Source: Tetrapyrgos nigripes
Taxonomy: Eukaryota > Basidiomycota > Agaricomycetes > Agaricales > Campanellaceae
DNA: 64,000 bases
Assembly (NCBI GenBank): GCA_013368315.1
Contig: JAACJM010000017.1
Location: forward strand, 372,001-436,000
Direction: 5' to 3'
How positions within the stretch are numbered: the first letter of the stretch is position 1; each line of letters opens with the position of its first letter. Positions 24,231 to 35,229 of this stretch are shown in pieces. The notes beneath the pieces were generated by a model. The model did not search any database. It saw nothing but the letters and a program-made list of their open reading frames with translations, and was not told the origin of the DNA. A program made the translations under genes and the position numbers.

Positions 24231-25755
24231 CTACCCAGAGAACGGAAACCCAGCAGGACTCCTATATCCATTCGCTCCTACCGCTCTGACCCCCATCTGC
24301 GCATTATCATGAGACAGCTGGATCGTCGCACTCCCAACTTTCCCTACAGGTACTACATTCGTCCACTGAGGCAAATCAGACGCCCTCCAGACAATCTCAT
24401 ACGAAGCAGCGTTGGGATCGACAGTCCACGTCAAAGTAGAGTTGTTGGTTTGGACATTGGTGTTGGAACGAACGTTTTTAGGAGTTCCGGGTGCCTGAGC
24501 GAGAGACCAGAGAGCTGCACCGTTGACCTTTGCGACTCGGGCGTTGAATTCGAAGTCACAGAATTCGGATAGGTCACCGAATTGGACTCCGTTGACGACT
24601 CGGACGTCTTGGTGTTGGTGGGCAAAGTTTTCGTGGGGTTCGGTGAAACGGACAGCGGGGAAGCCAGCGGAGAGGAAGGATTGGTGGTCTCCCCCACGGC
24701 CGAAACGGTCGGGGCGCCAGACGGGTTGGACTAAAAAACAGAAAGTTAGAACACAATTTTGAGAAAGGGAAGGGACAAAACTCGCCAGTCATATTCGTCA
24801 CACCATTATTCGCCACCTCTGCGACAAACCTTCCCAGCTGCCTAATGGGCGAATCGTTCTCCGCTCCTATACCCACTCTATCAGCTACCTGCGACGTGCC
24901 CAACTCCGTCGGAGGAATCCCCTGCACAAACATCCTGATATTGAATGGATCCGTCGTGCCGTCATCTGCAGTCGAACTACCAACGATATCGTTGTCTAAC
25001 ATTCCCTGGACATCAATTCCTGCGGTTTTGAGTTGTTGGGCCATGAAATTGGACCCGATGAGACCTTGTTCTTCACCTAAGATATGTATGTGTTAGAAAA
25101 GGGATGAGTGGGTTTAGGATTTTTGGTTCTGACCAGCTACACATGCAAAGATTATGGTGGCCTTCGGGGGTGTGGTTAAGGATGCTTGAGCCATGACTCG
25201 GGCTAATTCGAGAGAGACGGCAACACCGGACCCATCATCGTCTGCGCCAGGAGCGTCATTGACTCCGTCAGAATCGTCACTGTTACGGGAATCGTAGTGT
25301 CCTGAGACAACGTAGACACGGTTAGAGTTTTCTGTTCCTTTGAGTGTAGCGAAGACGTTGGAGATCTTCGTAGCTACAGGGAAGGAACCACCGGCGGGCT
25401 GAGTAAATGATTGAACGGTAACGTTCATACGACCACCAGATGTAGAGGCGATTTGGTTGAATTGGGATTGGAGGTAGGTTAGGGCTGCGCCGATTCCGCG
25501 GGTTCTGGAGGTTTGGTTGGAGAGAGTGGAACGGGTACCAAAGGAGACGAGAGTGTTGATGATGGTTTCGATGTTGGAGGAGGAGATATTGGAGAGCATG
25601 CTGGTGAGTTGGGCATTGGGAGCTTGGGGGACGAGGGCTTGGCCTGGACCAGGAGGCCAGGTGTCAGGGGAAAGGAAGTCTTGGATGAGGGGGTTCTGGG
25701 AGGAGGCCAGTGAAAGGTAGGAAAGTAGAATGACGGCACGGGTTGAGAGACGCAT
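24231..25755 (-). CDS. Secreted M28 zinc metallopeptidase with C-terminal FN3-like domain
   Basis: Three exons, 25755..25134, 25076..24786 and 24730..24231, give 470 residues. The start MRLSTRAVILLSYLSLASSQ is a signal peptide. Zinc-site residues of family M28 are visible: His and Asp in VVSGHYDSR and PGADDDGSG, the Glu pair in AGEEQGLIGS, Asp in GMLDNDIVGSS and His in EPHENFAHQHQDVR. M28 enzymes are aminopeptidases that release N-terminal residues. The last 90 residues (TPKNVRSN to PFSG) look like a fibronectin type III fold. Exon 3 uses almost only C-ending codons. The second intron starts with GC rather than GT (24785..24784), and no nearby GT keeps the frame. Confidence 0.88.
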
Positions 25756-26372
25756 TTTGGCTTGTCCGATGTCTTGCAGGAGCACAAGACTTTTATACGT
25801 CCCAGGTCAGACCAGCTGCCACTGGATGCCATAAATCCCAACGTTTGCAAGATGGTCACGAGTCGGGATAAGGGGCTAACCGTAAGGTAGCAATGACAAA
25901 AATACTGAAATGATTGCAGTCCGCATACATGTCAGAAAAGTGATGTGTATACTTGGAATGTACTCACTAGCGTTGAATGGCCGGCAGTCTTATAGAGCGG
26001 GAGTCCATTTTGGAAGGCAACATTGGTGCCGCAGCCAAATCTGCGTACAATGAAGAACGTTTTGGGTACTATTTTCCACTCTCAACCTAGGGAAGCAGGA
26101 GGTAGAGTAAAAATCCAAGAAAAGACCAGAAGATACGAAGATAGATATCTTCACACTCACGATGTCAATGATTGAATGATCAAACGGAACCTCAGTCCGA
26201 AAAATTCTTCTCCAGGAACGGGAAGCACTGGAAGCATTCCGAGCAATGCATGTACCGACAGAAGCTGTCCACCTGATCTTGTCAGGCGTTTTCGGGGATG
26301 ACAGACAAATTACTTACAGCGACATAAAGATGGACCGAATTGTCTTGAGCTTCTACAAGCTTCTACAAGCTT
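25756..26372. other. Intergenic
   Basis: Promoter side of the peptidase gene and 3' flank of the F-box gene. The only structure is a 10-bp direct repeat, TTCTACAAGC, in three near-copies across 26349..26378, which touches the F-box stop codon. Confidence 0.5.
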
Positions 26373-27966
26373 CTACTCGGGAACGGGACTCGTTTGCGTG
26401 ATTTGTTGATTATCCAGTCGAGACTCCTTGTGTTCTGCTAGATACGCCAACAAAGGACCTGATATCGATTTCCAGCCTGACAGTGACGGGGTGCGTTAGA
26501 GCATTGTTGATTGAATAATCCGGTACATGATGTCAATGCTCACCTTTCTCCGTCAACTCTTTGGCTTGGTGAACGAGTTTATGCTGGGAGAACACTAAAT
26601 CGGGGATGTGCTGGAGTTCACCAGCCCAGCCGATGTCAGAGAGTTTTTTGACGATTCTAGAGTGGAACGGGAAGGCAAAGCATCAGTAAACTGGTCAAAT
26701 TCGGGCATCGAAAGTATTCTGAGAGACAGAAGGACACTCACTGTTCCTTTCGCCTACGCCTGACCTCCTCGAATTCTGCTTTGCGTTCTTCGTGCCTTGA
26801 TTTGGACCATGAGGAGCATTGCTCGACATGCTGCGAGGGAAGATGTAACATTATACGTTTAGCCCATGCCTAAGATTGGGGTAGAGGAGACAGATACACT
26901 CACCTCCATTAATCCCTTGTACTGTTCTCTCTTTTCCTTAACCCAAGCATCTAATTTCTCCTGGTCTTTTTCGATAGCTTTGAATTCTCGCCTGAATCGT
27001 TTGACGACGGGAGGGTAGTAGACTCTGTCTTCGCCGCCCCCTGGGAATAGATGAGGTGTTAGAACTAGGGCGGCATATGAGGGGAAGAGAAGAATCACAA
27101 CGCACATGGACCTTGCCAAGGGGTTACAGACATGTAAGGAACATAATCTTTGACGAGTTCGAAAACGGAGAATGTGCGCGCATAGGTGGTTCGCCAGACG
27201 CCCACGAGGTCAGAGACGGATACAAGGCTGTGTAGACGGAAAAATCTTAGCACGGGAGTTTTTAGGGAGCGGTATGGCTGCTACTCACGAAGTAGTAATA
27301 CAGTTCCGGCAGCAACGTGTTCGGAATTGCCACAAAATGTTCTCGCAACGAGGTTGCATGCAGATCTGAGGACAGCAGTGTCAGGAATATGTACGGTAAG
27401 TGAGAGCGATACGCACATGGCAGTAAGAGTCAAAAGCAAGATTGGCGTATTGAGGCTCATCCATGTCAAATGGTAGAGGAGGTATACCAACGATATTGCG
27501 TCTTGCGTTACGCCAGACAGAGGAAGAGGAGCGACTCATGAGTAAATCTCGAAGGTCATGGCTTGTTCTTGCTAGATGAAGGATGTCCAAGGGTTCGAGG
27601 TAGCTGAAAGTCTGTCGTGCCCTCTGATTAGTATGAGAATGAGACAATTCCGGGCTAAATACTCACTTCAAACAAAATATCCAAAGGCATCTCCTTCACC
27701 TTTTGCAGAATTCCGCGTCTTCCTCGAATTCTCTGCGATGCCGACTTGTCCTTCGTTCCCTTTGCTCCTTGATCCTCATTACTCTGTTTAGAACGTTTCT
27801 TGGGCCGTCTAAAGATTTCATCGTCTGAGCTGACCGAGTCACTCTCGTAAAGTTTGGGTTCGCCGTCCAAATTCTCTTCGTAACCGAGTTGCTGTATGAT
27901 GACTTCGTAGGGGTCAACGCCAGTGGTTCTTCTTTTTTCTTCTAGCCTTGTAGAGCGTCTAGACAT
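26373..27966 (-). CDS. F-box protein
   Basis: Eight exons fit: 27966..27667, 27611..27417, 27365..27289, 27227..27106, 27040..26904, 26830..26742, 26656..26544 and 26476..26373, giving 378 residues. After a basic/acidic N-terminus (MSRRSTRLEEKRRTTG) comes an F-box: VKEMPLDILFETFSYLEPLD followed by ILHLARTSHDLRDLLM and VWRNARRN. F-boxes bind Skp1 in SCF ubiquitin ligases, with the rest choosing substrates. A Cys-rich segment, ICMQPRCENILWQFRTRCCR, follows as in many basidiomycete F-box proteins. The C-terminal half has a charged helix (AIEKDQEKLDAWVKEKREQY) and KKLSDIGWAGELQ. The donor of exon 4 could instead be at 27111, six bases upstream, without changing frame. Confidence 0.82.
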
Positions 27967-28829
27967 TGTAGGATGTCAGAGTAAGTCAATCGTCGCTGTC
28001 GTCGTCGCAGAAGAAGCTGTTTGGTTCTGTGTACACGACGTCGGCCAGCACCCAACTCAACTTGAACCTTGTTTGAACCATCACTGGAATTAGCTATAGC
28101 TCTAGACATCGACTTCTCTCGACCATATGCTTCCCGGGGCTGTTCCTGTCAATGAGGTAACAATGAGGCCTAGGCTCGGACTGTTTATGCCCATTGCCTT
28201 TACGTCTGACACGTTCCTCTGGTTCTCAAAATTAAGACGGTGTCTTTCCACCGTACGCTCAACTGTGTTCTTATCTCATTTCAAGTTGCTGATCCTAATC
28301 CTGTCACTGAAGTGTGGTTTCGCCGAAACGTCTAGATTCTTGTCCACAATGTCCATCCAGGGACCAGACTGTTTAACTGCTACAAATCATACGTTGGATG
28401 AAAAGCAGCGAATTCCAAGATGTTGAAGTCAGTCTCCCTTTCCAAGTTGAGGCTGATCGTGGAGTAATTCAAAGTCTTACATTCCTCACTGGCGAAGTGG
28501 TTTTCCACCACGTCGTTCTCATTTCCTACCGTGTTTCCGCTGATTCCAGCAATTGGCAGTTGTCGGCATTTCTCACCGCTATTCCTGGTGAGCTTCCGGA
28601 GCTTCAAGATACTAATCTCGTTAATCTCATCCTGTCTAGACCAAGCACTGGAGATTACTTGCTACTACATAGGATATCATCTCAGACCTGGGCTCGCCTA
28701 TAAAAAACCCTCTCCACTGTCGAATTTTTCTCTATCCCCTTGACTCCTCATTTCATCTTCCGGTGTGCGTATCCTTGCTGCCTTTCTTTGATGCAGCTCT
28801 GAACGGTGATCAGACAGCTTCTAGTCATT
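27967..28829. other. Divergent promoter region
   Basis: About 860 bp between the F-box gene (minus) and the small secreted protein gene (plus), so it likely holds both promoters. No gene is supported here; the frame 28398..28703 has no domain. Confidence 0.5.
28699..28707 (+). promoter_or_regulatory. TATA-like box
   Basis: TATAAAAAA lies 131 bp before the ATG at 28830 and is followed by a pyrimidine-rich leader, as in well-expressed fungal genes. Confidence 0.5.
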
Positions 28830-29424
28830 ATGCACTTCTCCACTATCCTCACCGCCATTATCTCCGCCTCCTCCATGGCTCTCGAAATCCGCCAAGAAGC
28901 TGCGCGTTTCGGCATTGCCATGGTCCATCCTAGAAACTTCACAGGTGGCTCGGTAAGTACTCGGTGTTATGCAATCTGCGTCCAGTGAATGATTTTTCTC
29001 TGATGACCTTTCTCTCCTGTTCCCGTTATTATCCTCTTCGACTTCTCATCTTGCTTGACATGTCTTTGTTCTTTGAAATCAACCATAGGATGTGGTGATC
29101 AGCTATAACGCCAGCACCGCACGACATCATCCTAAATTCGTTGACTTTTACGTCCAAGGAGCGTTTGCTGGTACTAGCAACCTATCTCCTTGGTTCCTGA
29201 TTCAGAGGAACGATTTTGCTCCTGATCAGCAATTCTTGGAACTTAACATGACAGTGAGTGTTTGTTGCTACAGGGTTTCTTCTTGGTTCATCTCTCCGCT
29301 TTCAATACAGATGCCCGCAGCACTTAACAATGTGGGAGTTTCTGGTTGGGGATTGACTGCTTGGGTGACATTTGATGCCGATGGGTTGACTCAGATTGGA
29401 GGTATTCAGGCCGGAAACGCGTAG
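28830..29424 (+). CDS. Small secreted protein, unknown function
   Basis: Three exons, 28830..28952, 29089..29253 and 29311..29424, are all in phase 0 and give 133 residues. The start MHFSTILTAIISASSMALE is a signal peptide. The mature part has a beta-rich look (VVISYNASTARHHPKFVDFY, SPWFLIQRNDFAP, FLELNMTMPAALNN, GLTAWVTFDADGLTQIGG) with two N-glycosylation sites (NAS, NMT) and no cysteines after the signal. A TATA box lies upstream. I do not recognise the family; effector-like or cell-wall roles are only guesses. Confidence 0.75.
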
Positions 29425-29658
29425 GGTAGACTGGGATTGAAGACTTGTATATTGGATGAAACATGGACCACTACTTTGCTTCCGATTTTTCATTAGTGCT
29501 TTGTAGGCATGAGTGGCAGTAAGTGGCAGTATTCGGGCATTTCGGAGTGCTGAGGGTGTGGGAGGAACTCGTGGAAAAGACGCTTTCCTTTAAACCATCA
29601 CCATCAACGTCGCGCACTGTTGAACCTACGTATCAGCTTCACAACCCAATTCGTTAAC

Positions 29659-30711
29659 ATGACTGAACTTGTGGTTCAGAGAATTACAAAAATGACTGGT
29701 CAGTCGTGTCTTTATCGTAGTTCGTTGGCTTTTGACGGGTGCGTTTGGTGCAGATGCCGAGGTGGACTATCTGGCTGCATTGATGAAGGAAGAATATACA
29801 GGCCGTGAGCCCTGCAGGCAAATGCTTTATGCACTTGGATGGGATTTATGATTTCAATCGCAGAATTCGCAGTATTGATCTTGGTAGGGGGAGATTGGTC
29901 TCTTGCAGAAGAGTTCTGGACAGCTCTGACAAGAGCTGTCCTCCTCGAAGGGCATCTTTACGCGATCAAGAATGAAGAAGGCAAGATCGTATCTGCCGGC
30001 CACTGGTTCCCTCCTGGACAAGGTCTGTTCAAGACGTGAGCACAGTTCCGCCTTCAGAGTGTTGTCGTAAATGTACTAGTTGCATCCTTCCATCGACTAT
30101 AGGGACGTTCAACGCGCCTTAGGGTTTAACGCCTTCTTCAAGAAATTATCGCCAGAATTCCAGGAGTGGTATACGAAGACTGTAAGTTCAGATGAATACC
30201 CGTTGGTGATTGCCAGCCTTAACCTTCTCTTCAAAGTACCCAGAAACAGTCGCACGCGAAGCACCGAGATTTTGGAGAAAAGAGGTAATAACCAAAACCT
30301 GCTGAACAAATTTGTTGAAAGCTCACATTCGAACAGGAGCTAAATAATCGATGGTGGTGTAATAGTCTCGTTACAGACCATCGCTACCAGAACAGAGGTT
30401 ATGCCACAGCTATCTTGAAAACGGTCTTCCGAAAGGTGGGGTCGTCCTTTGCTCTGAGGTTAGTGCCGCACTACTAACATTGCGACATGAAAGGCCGTGG
30501 AAGGTGGAAATATCATAGGTCTTGGGACTGATACTGAATTAAATGTAAGTCACTATGTAGTTAATTATTCGCCTGATGATTTTTGCCATCTAAATCTCCT
30601 ATTCAGGTGAAGAAATACGAGGCAATGGGGTTGAGATGCAGAGGGTATTATATATTGCCAACGCCGACTTCAAAGGATTTGACTTCCTACGTCTTGTCCC
30701 GAGAGCCATGA
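29659..30711 (+). CDS. GNAT-family N-acetyltransferase
   Basis: Eight exons splice in frame: 29659..29698, 29754..29804, 29864..30035, 30103..30181, 30237..30284, 30337..30435, 30494..30544 and 30607..30711, giving 214 residues. GNAT motif A is visible as SLVTDHRYQNRGYATAIL, matching the acetyl-CoA pyrophosphate loop (Q/RxxGxG/A). It is followed by IIGLGTDTELNVKKYEAMGL, the usual strand and helix after it. Upstream, LYAIKNEEGKIVSAGHWFPP is the N-terminal beta hairpin, and LGFNAFFKKLSPEFQEWY is typical of basidiomycete GNATs. The family acetylates amines using acetyl-CoA; the substrate is unknown. The first exon is only 40 nt, so the start is less sure than the rest. Confidence 0.85.
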
Positions 30712-31782
30712 AAGAGAATTCATATAGTGTTCCGAGTACTAAGTTTACTTGCTGACTGTGATTTGTCTTAAGCATCTTTAGTTCCACTGCTTCGCTGCTG
30801 GCACCCAAGAATGACACTCAGTCGAGAAAATTATGCAGTACCCATATCACCTGGATTTCAAGATCAAGCGGCTGAAAGAATGAAAGCCGCTATCATCCCC
30901 GACCGCGCGCTCTCTAGTTTCGAGCCACTCTCTACCCAACTGCTCGAATTAACTCCACAGCGCGATTCCGACCCATGATGATACACCCCGGGCGACAAGC
31001 AGAGGGTATGAGGTCGAAAACCTGCGTCGCTGGGTTTGAGTATCGCTTGTCAAGTCCGCTGCTCTAGCGTATTCCTTGACAAGTGTTCGTTCAGAGAAGC
31101 CGAGGAGTAAAACGTTGGAGATGGTAGTAAAAGGAGCTAGCTAGCCGACAACGTTCTCGCAACTACTTGCTCTCCAACATGGCATGATCCTCTTCCCGCT
31201 GCGAAGTAGGCCACTATCAAGCCACTATGTACATCCGACTCACGCGACTGCGACCACAGCTGTGCCATAGAGAAACAAGGCCTATGTCCAGTTCTCAGAC
31301 TGGTTTGTTTTGTATGCGCTGTCTGTACAGCGTGCTTTGGGTGTGCTGGACAAAACAAGACATAGAGACCGGCAACGTGGAAGACTTGAAACGACAATTG
31401 GCTTGGGAGACGGCGGAACAGATTTTGGCAGTGCTGGTTGGCGTTATGGTACCCCTGCACTTTCAAAGAGGAAGCAGCTACTGCAGGCGGGGATACGGCT
31501 GTAGGCCCAAGGATGAGCTCGTCGGTATTATGGGAGGTTGGCTTTGAAGATTACACTCGATTATTATGTACTTATTCCTTTTTTACAACAATCCTGAGTG
31601 ACGAGCTCAGACTTGAAGCTTGAAGCTTGAACCTCCGAATGAGTCGCGAGACTAGAGTAGACCTTCGGATCACGACGAGTGGTGACTCACACACTGTCAG
31701 TGTCACTCACCACCAACGATCATAATGAATACACAATACACCCTTGACATCTCAAACTGCTTTGCAAGAGATTGCCCACTAC
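30712..31782. other. Intergenic
   Basis: About 1.1 kb with no recognisable gene. Small local repeats occur, such as AAGCTTGAAGCTTGAA near 31616. Confidence 0.5.
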
Positions 31783-32866
31783 ATGTCCTCAAGCGACTCG
31801 CAACAATCCGCACGAAGTTACCCTCGCGCTTCCAAATCCAAAGCGCCTACACTTGGCCCAGGCGATTCTATAGGTGCTGGAGACACATTCCTCGTCCCAA
31901 AAATACTGGGAGAGGAGCTTTCTAAAGTGGTTTTTGCTAATGTGAGAGACGAGGTCAAATGGGATGTGATGCACCATCGAGGAGGGGAAGTGCCTAGACT
32001 GGTAGCGGTTGAAGGAGAGGTTGCTGCGGATGGCAGGTAAGTAGCTATTGACTTTCGTCTTTCCGCCCGTTGATCATAGTTCTAGCATACCTATTTATCG
32101 CCATCCTTCAGATGAATCACCTCCGTTGAGTCCCTTTTCACCGACTGTTTCCCTCATACGCGATCACGTCCATGCAGCTCTGGCCAAAATCGGAATAAAT
32201 CACCACGTCAACCACGTCCTCATCCAGTACTACCGTTCTGGCAAAGACTACATCTCCGAACACTCTGACAAAACTATTGATGTAGTCCAGGGAACGAGCA
32301 TCATAAATGTCAGCTTGGGTGCAGAGAGGGTCATGGTCTTGAGAACGAAGAGAGATGCTGCCTCGACTACCCCTCTGGAAGCTGCTGGAACAGCTGCATC
32401 TCGTTCAGCGCAACGTATTCCTTTACCTCACGCGTCCATGTTTGTCATGGGTCTTGAGACGAACAAGCAATGGCTTCATGGGATTCCGCATGATAACCGT
32501 CCGTTTCAGACGAAATCGCCGGCTGAACAAGCAGAGGGAGGCGAGAGGATTTCCTTGACGCTTAGATGTATCGGGACTTTTCTGAGTGGTAACCCCAATC
32601 AAACGTCGACTTCAGTGAGTCTTCTGTCTTGCTTAATTTCATGGTAAGCTTACGTTGTGCCTCAGACCGAACCCATTAAGATATACGGCCAAGGAGCTAC
32701 TTGCAAGACACCCGATACTGCCCAAGTCATACCCAGTGGAACTCGAGCGGTCGAGGAGAATGAGAAGCTAATCGAGGCCTTTGGACGAGAGAATAAGGAA
32801 AGTGATTTTGTATGGGAGGAGGTGTACGGGAAAGGTTCCGATGTAGTCACTTTCCGCTTTGTATAA
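31783..32866 (+). CDS. AlkB-like 2-oxoglutarate/Fe(II) dioxygenase
   Basis: Three exons, 31783..32036, 32080..32614 and 32666..32866, give 329 residues; the first intron is only 43 bp. The start chosen is MSSSDSQQSARSYPRAS. The iron ligands are His and Asp in YISEHSDKT and the distal His in NKQWLHGIP. The 2-oxoglutarate-binding Arg and the AlkB-type second Arg are in GGERISLTLRCIGTF. LIQYYRSGKDYISEHSDKTI is very typical of the AlkB family, which removes methyl groups from nucleic acids or proteins. Which ALKBH class it belongs to cannot be told here. The C-terminal exon has an extra IKIYGQGATCKTPDT segment. A tandem duplication overlaps the stop codon. Confidence 0.9.
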
Positions 32867-32959
32867 TGGATTTGTGTGTATTTTCTGTCGCGTCTGTCTG
32901 TGGTCACTTTCCGCATTGTATACTGAATTTGTGTTTATTTTCTGTCGCGTCTGTCTGAG
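32846..32959. repeat. 57-bp tandem duplication over the AlkB stop codon
   Basis: GTCACTTTCCGC begins at 32846 and again at 32903. Each unit runs through a GTATA, a TTTGTGT and a TTTTCTGTCGCGTCTGTCTG segment. The first unit encodes the last codons and stop of the dioxygenase. The second lies in the 3' flank. Confidence 0.85.
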
Positions 32960-33302
32960 CAACGACTTTGTAGAGGCTCACCAAACGGAGACACGTTCGG
33001 TTCGGAGTTTGAGTGAGTGTAATTTGCGCGCACTGCTCTGCTACCGCCGTTCAGAACGTCTGCAACCAGTAGAAACCGTGATTGAGCTTAAGACGTGCCT
33101 TATACACCACCACTGACCACACAATACCGCCCTGGCCTACCCTAGCAAAGCAAAATAGCCAAATCAAGTAATGCCCTGCACACTTTCCTATTATGGATAG
33201 ACCGACCACGACAACGTCACCAAACGACGTCATCTTCCCTTATTTGGTAGGAACGTGCTTGATCTGCGCCCCCTGAAATGTCGGCCATTCCCGTCTGGAG
33301 GG

Positions 33303-33310
33303 TATATAAG
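33303..33310 (+). promoter_or_regulatory. TATA box
   Basis: TATATAAG lies 111 bp before the ATG at 33421. A CT-rich leader (about 33340-33415) follows, typical of strongly expressed fungal genes. Confidence 0.6.
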
Positions 33311-33420
33311 GCCTGGGGTTTTTACTCAACACCCCAAGCTCAGCTTTCCCCCATTTCTACTCTCTTACAGCGTTCTCGCTCTTTACAATCTCTACTCCAC
33401 ACACTCTTTTATCACCTACA

Positions 33421-34348
33421 ATGTCTTCCTTCAAATTGCTCGTCTCTCTTCTCCTCGTTGGCGGTTCCCTTGCTGCCCCAGTCGTTCGCGACAATCAGCT
33501 CGCTGCTAGGAACGAGGTTAGCATATCGTCCGCATCCTCCTCAATATCCTTACTGACTTGCATTTAGACCTCGACTTACTGTGTCATCGAGCAAACCGAC
33601 TTTTCCCTACTCGCTTTCCAACTGAACTCGAACTTGGAACAGAGGCAGGCTTACTGCCCATCGACTCTGAGCTTGCAGCAGTTCACTCGTCTGCTCGCCT
33701 TATGTTGCGATGGTAATTCACCTGCCCTGTTTCGTTTTACATATGCTGACCCGTGATTTAGAACTTGAAAACGACTCTTGCAGCATGGAGGCTTCCACCA
33801 GCACTTGCGACACGATGACCACCAGCTGCAGCACTGCGTTGTCCACCAGCACCTGCGACACGATGACCTCGAGTGGCAGCACCGCGGGCTCCACCAGCAC
33901 CTGCGACACTATGACCTCGAGCGGCAGCACCTCCATGTCCACCAGCACTTGTGACACTATGACTTCCAGTGGCAGCACCTCCTCTTCCTCTAGCTCGTGC
34001 ATTCTCTCGTGCGTTAGCACTATCCTGCCGAGCACTATCCTGCCGAGCACTGTCCTGTCGAGCACTATCCTGCCGAGCACTATCCTGCCGACCTGCTCCG
34101 GGAGCACCGCGGGTACCACCAGCACTTCTAGCTCGTCCATTCTCTCGTGCATTAGCACTATCCTGCCGAGCACTATCCTGCCGAGCACTATCCTGCCGAC
34201 CTGCTCTGGGAGCACCGCGTCTTCCAGCAGCACTTCTGACACGATGACCTCGAGTGGCAGCACTGAATCTTGCACCAGCACTTGCGATTCATCGTGCTCG
34301 ACGTGCCTCCTCCCAACCTGTATCATCAGTGTGCCTGTACTCTGTTAG
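33421..34348 (+). CDS. Secreted Ser/Thr/Cys-rich repeat protein
   Basis: Three exons, 33421..33516, 33568..33712 and 33762..34348, give 275 residues. The start [20 protein letters not shown] is a clear signal peptide. The next 65 residues hold [18 protein letters not shown] and ALCCDG, a small Cys-containing domain. The rest is repeats: about five units of [14 protein letters not shown], then two blocks of [10 protein letters not shown], so Ser, Thr and periodic Cys dominate. This fits a secreted, heavily O-glycosylated wall or surface protein with possible disulfide cross-links, but I know of no family. The DNA repeats (15-bp AGCACTATCCTGCCG) leave the opposite strand and another frame open too. 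A TATA box upstream supports this reading frame. Confidence 0.78.
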
Positions 34349-35229
34349 ATAGCTTGTAGTACCGTCGTTTCTCTGTTTTCTTATTTTGGGTTCACTTGGG
34401 GTCGATTGGTTGTATACACTCTATTCTTATTCTTGAAATTAATAAAAGAACCTCCACTACCTTTAATGTCGCTTGATCAGCAAGAAATCAACAGGCGTCT
34501 TCAAGTTCTTCTGCCGCTATATCCGTCGAACATTTGGTATCCTCTCATCTTCCAACATTTGGTTGCCTTACAATGTCAACAACCCCCAAGTTGATTGCAA
34601 TGTGCTCGCAGTAGTTAAACTATGGAGGAGCAGCGTTTAATCTGCTTTTGCGTGAGTGCGCCGCTAGATTCGTCGAGAGAAACTTAAAAGATCAATGTCG
34701 AGTTAGTCCATAAAGAGATAGTTTCAAAGATCTCGTACGCAAATTTTTACCAAGAGAAACGGACCAGAAGTGGTACGTACCGTTAGACATGCATTGCACG
34801 AATTTGCAGCCTCTAGCTTGTCGCGAAAGTGGCTGTGTGCTCGCAGAATTGGACTTGGTACCTTATCTCGAGTTCTGGTTCGTTTTACTTCGCGATTTTT
34901 GGGATTCAACCTTAGATACATTCAGGAATACTATATGTCAAATAAATTCTGCAGAGTTATAACGAGTAGTGACGAAAATACTGGGAAAAGGTTCATGTGA
35001 ATATTTAGTGATTACCTAATAACTTTCTGTGGGCGCGCTTCCTTATAGATTACTTCCAGACTACATACACATAGTGGGTATCATCAGTCTGGTTTCACGA
35101 GACTAAACTGGAGCTGGGAAGAGACAGAAAGAAGGACGGGATGGAAGAGGAGTTTGCAATTTGCTGATTGATGTTGGATTGATGCTCGACAATCAGTGGA
35201 TCGACGCATTGAATTGGCTTCCGAACTTG
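34349..35229. other. Intergenic
   Basis: No gene seen. From about 35100 the sequence (AATTTGCAATTTGCTGATTG type) matches spacer sequence near 39180, 43830 and 53680, so it belongs to the repeated accessory block. Confidence 0.5.

Noticed and set aside
33718..34326. 202-codon antisense frame ([11 protein letters not shown] type)
   Set aside because: It mirrors the repeats of the spliced secreted protein, which has a signal peptide, fitting introns and a TATA box.
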